Positions 6,415 through 6,596 of a DNA stretch of 6,596 nt are shown in pieces. The translations under genes and the position numbers were made by a program. Origin of the DNA: Burkholderiaceae bacterium (GTDB taxonomy: Bacteria; Pseudomonadota; Gammaproteobacteria; Burkholderiales; Burkholderiaceae_C). The DNA is taken from the NCBI GenBank assembly GCA_023260355.1, contig JALQVJ010000423.1, positions 1-6,596 on the forward strand, in the 5' to 3' direction. The notes under the pieces are model-generated. The model made no database searches. It had not been told where the DNA came from and worked only from the letters and a program-made list of their open reading frames with translations. Every line of letters begins with the position of its first letter. Position 1 is the stretch's first letter.

Positions 6415-6596
6415 TTAGGCTTCAGATTTGGTCTTGAGAACCTTGCGACCGCGGTAAAAACCGGTGGGGCTGATGTGGTGGCGCAAATGCACTTCACCGG
6501 TGGTGGGCTCAACAGCCGTACCAGGCACATTCAGTGCATTGTGTGAGCGGTGCATACCGCGCTTGGAAGGAGATTTTTTGTTCTGTTGGACGGCCA
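6415..6596 (-). CDS. rpmF: 50S ribosomal protein L32 (first base of start codon outside window)
   Basis: Small protein of the large ribosomal subunit. The reading frame ends at TAA (6417-6415) and enters the window with TG GCC GTC, so the initiator ATG lacks only its A, at the next base beyond 6596. With that base the product is 60 residues, the normal length. The N-terminal [20 protein letters not shown] is diagnostic of proteobacterial L32, and [18 protein letters not shown] near the C-terminus matches as well. It belongs to the non-zinc type: the usual cysteine pairs are absent. The rpmF-plsX pairing is conserved across proteobacteria, normally with a YceD/DUF177 gene upstream of rpmF, which would lie outside this window. 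A terminator-like hairpin follows it. Confidence 0.97.
   Translation of the reverse strand, partial: AVQQNKKSPSKRGMHRSHNALNVPGTAVEPTTGEVHLRHHISPTGFYRGRKVLKTKSEA

Noticed and set aside
1..6596. Defence system, mobile element, CRISPR array or new biosynthetic cluster
   Set aside because: The whole window is accounted for by housekeeping lipid genes, L32, one small membrane protein and rpoE; I saw no direct repeats, transposase, integrase or tRNA.

Overview
The window holds a fatty-acid and phospholipid synthesis cluster of a betaproteobacterium. All real genes lie on the minus strand, so the direction of transcription runs from high to low coordinates: rpmF (lacking one base of its start codon) - plsX - fabH - fabD - fabG - acpP - fabF - a YgfX/CptA-like membrane protein gene - rpoE (3' end outside the window). 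This gene order, and the wording of L32, FabH and ACP, point to Burkholderiales and most resemble Comamonadaceae. That is a judgement from memory of family sequences, not from a search. G+C looks moderate for that group.

Layout in transcription order. rpmF (6596-6415) encodes ribosomal protein L32. A GC-rich hairpin with a T-rich tail (6398-6367) fills the gap to plsX. plsX (6355-5267), fabH (5249-4227), fabD (4205-3255) and fabG (3258-2509) are packed with overlaps or very short gaps. A 117-bp gap (2392-2508) holds a possible acpP promoter. acpP (2391-2152) and fabF (2144-897) are 7 bp apart. Fifteen bases further on begins the YgfX-like ORF (882-397), whose first codons coincide with a strong terminator-like hairpin (876-836). 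It overlaps rpoE (400 to beyond position 1) by an ATGA.

How the genes work together. FabD loads malonate onto ACP (AcpP). FabH condenses acetyl-CoA with malonyl-ACP to start chains. FabG reduces the beta-keto product, and FabF carries out elongation condensations. PlsX converts finished acyl-ACP into acyl-phosphate for phospholipid synthesis. RpoE is the extracytoplasmic stress sigma factor, so envelope lipid supply and envelope stress control are physically linked here.

The most interesting signals are regulatory. A near-consensus sigma-E promoter (GGAACTT, 16 bp, TCCAA) lies inside the YgfX-like gene about 150 bp upstream of rpoE, which suggests autoregulation. The terminator-like hairpin just after fabF lies within the start of the YgfX-like gene, which suggests that fab transcription is insulated from rpoE or attenuated before it. 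I found no mobile element, CRISPR array, tRNA or rRNA, and no new multi-gene system. The protein-coding content is ordinary for this lineage apart from a small insertion in FabH.
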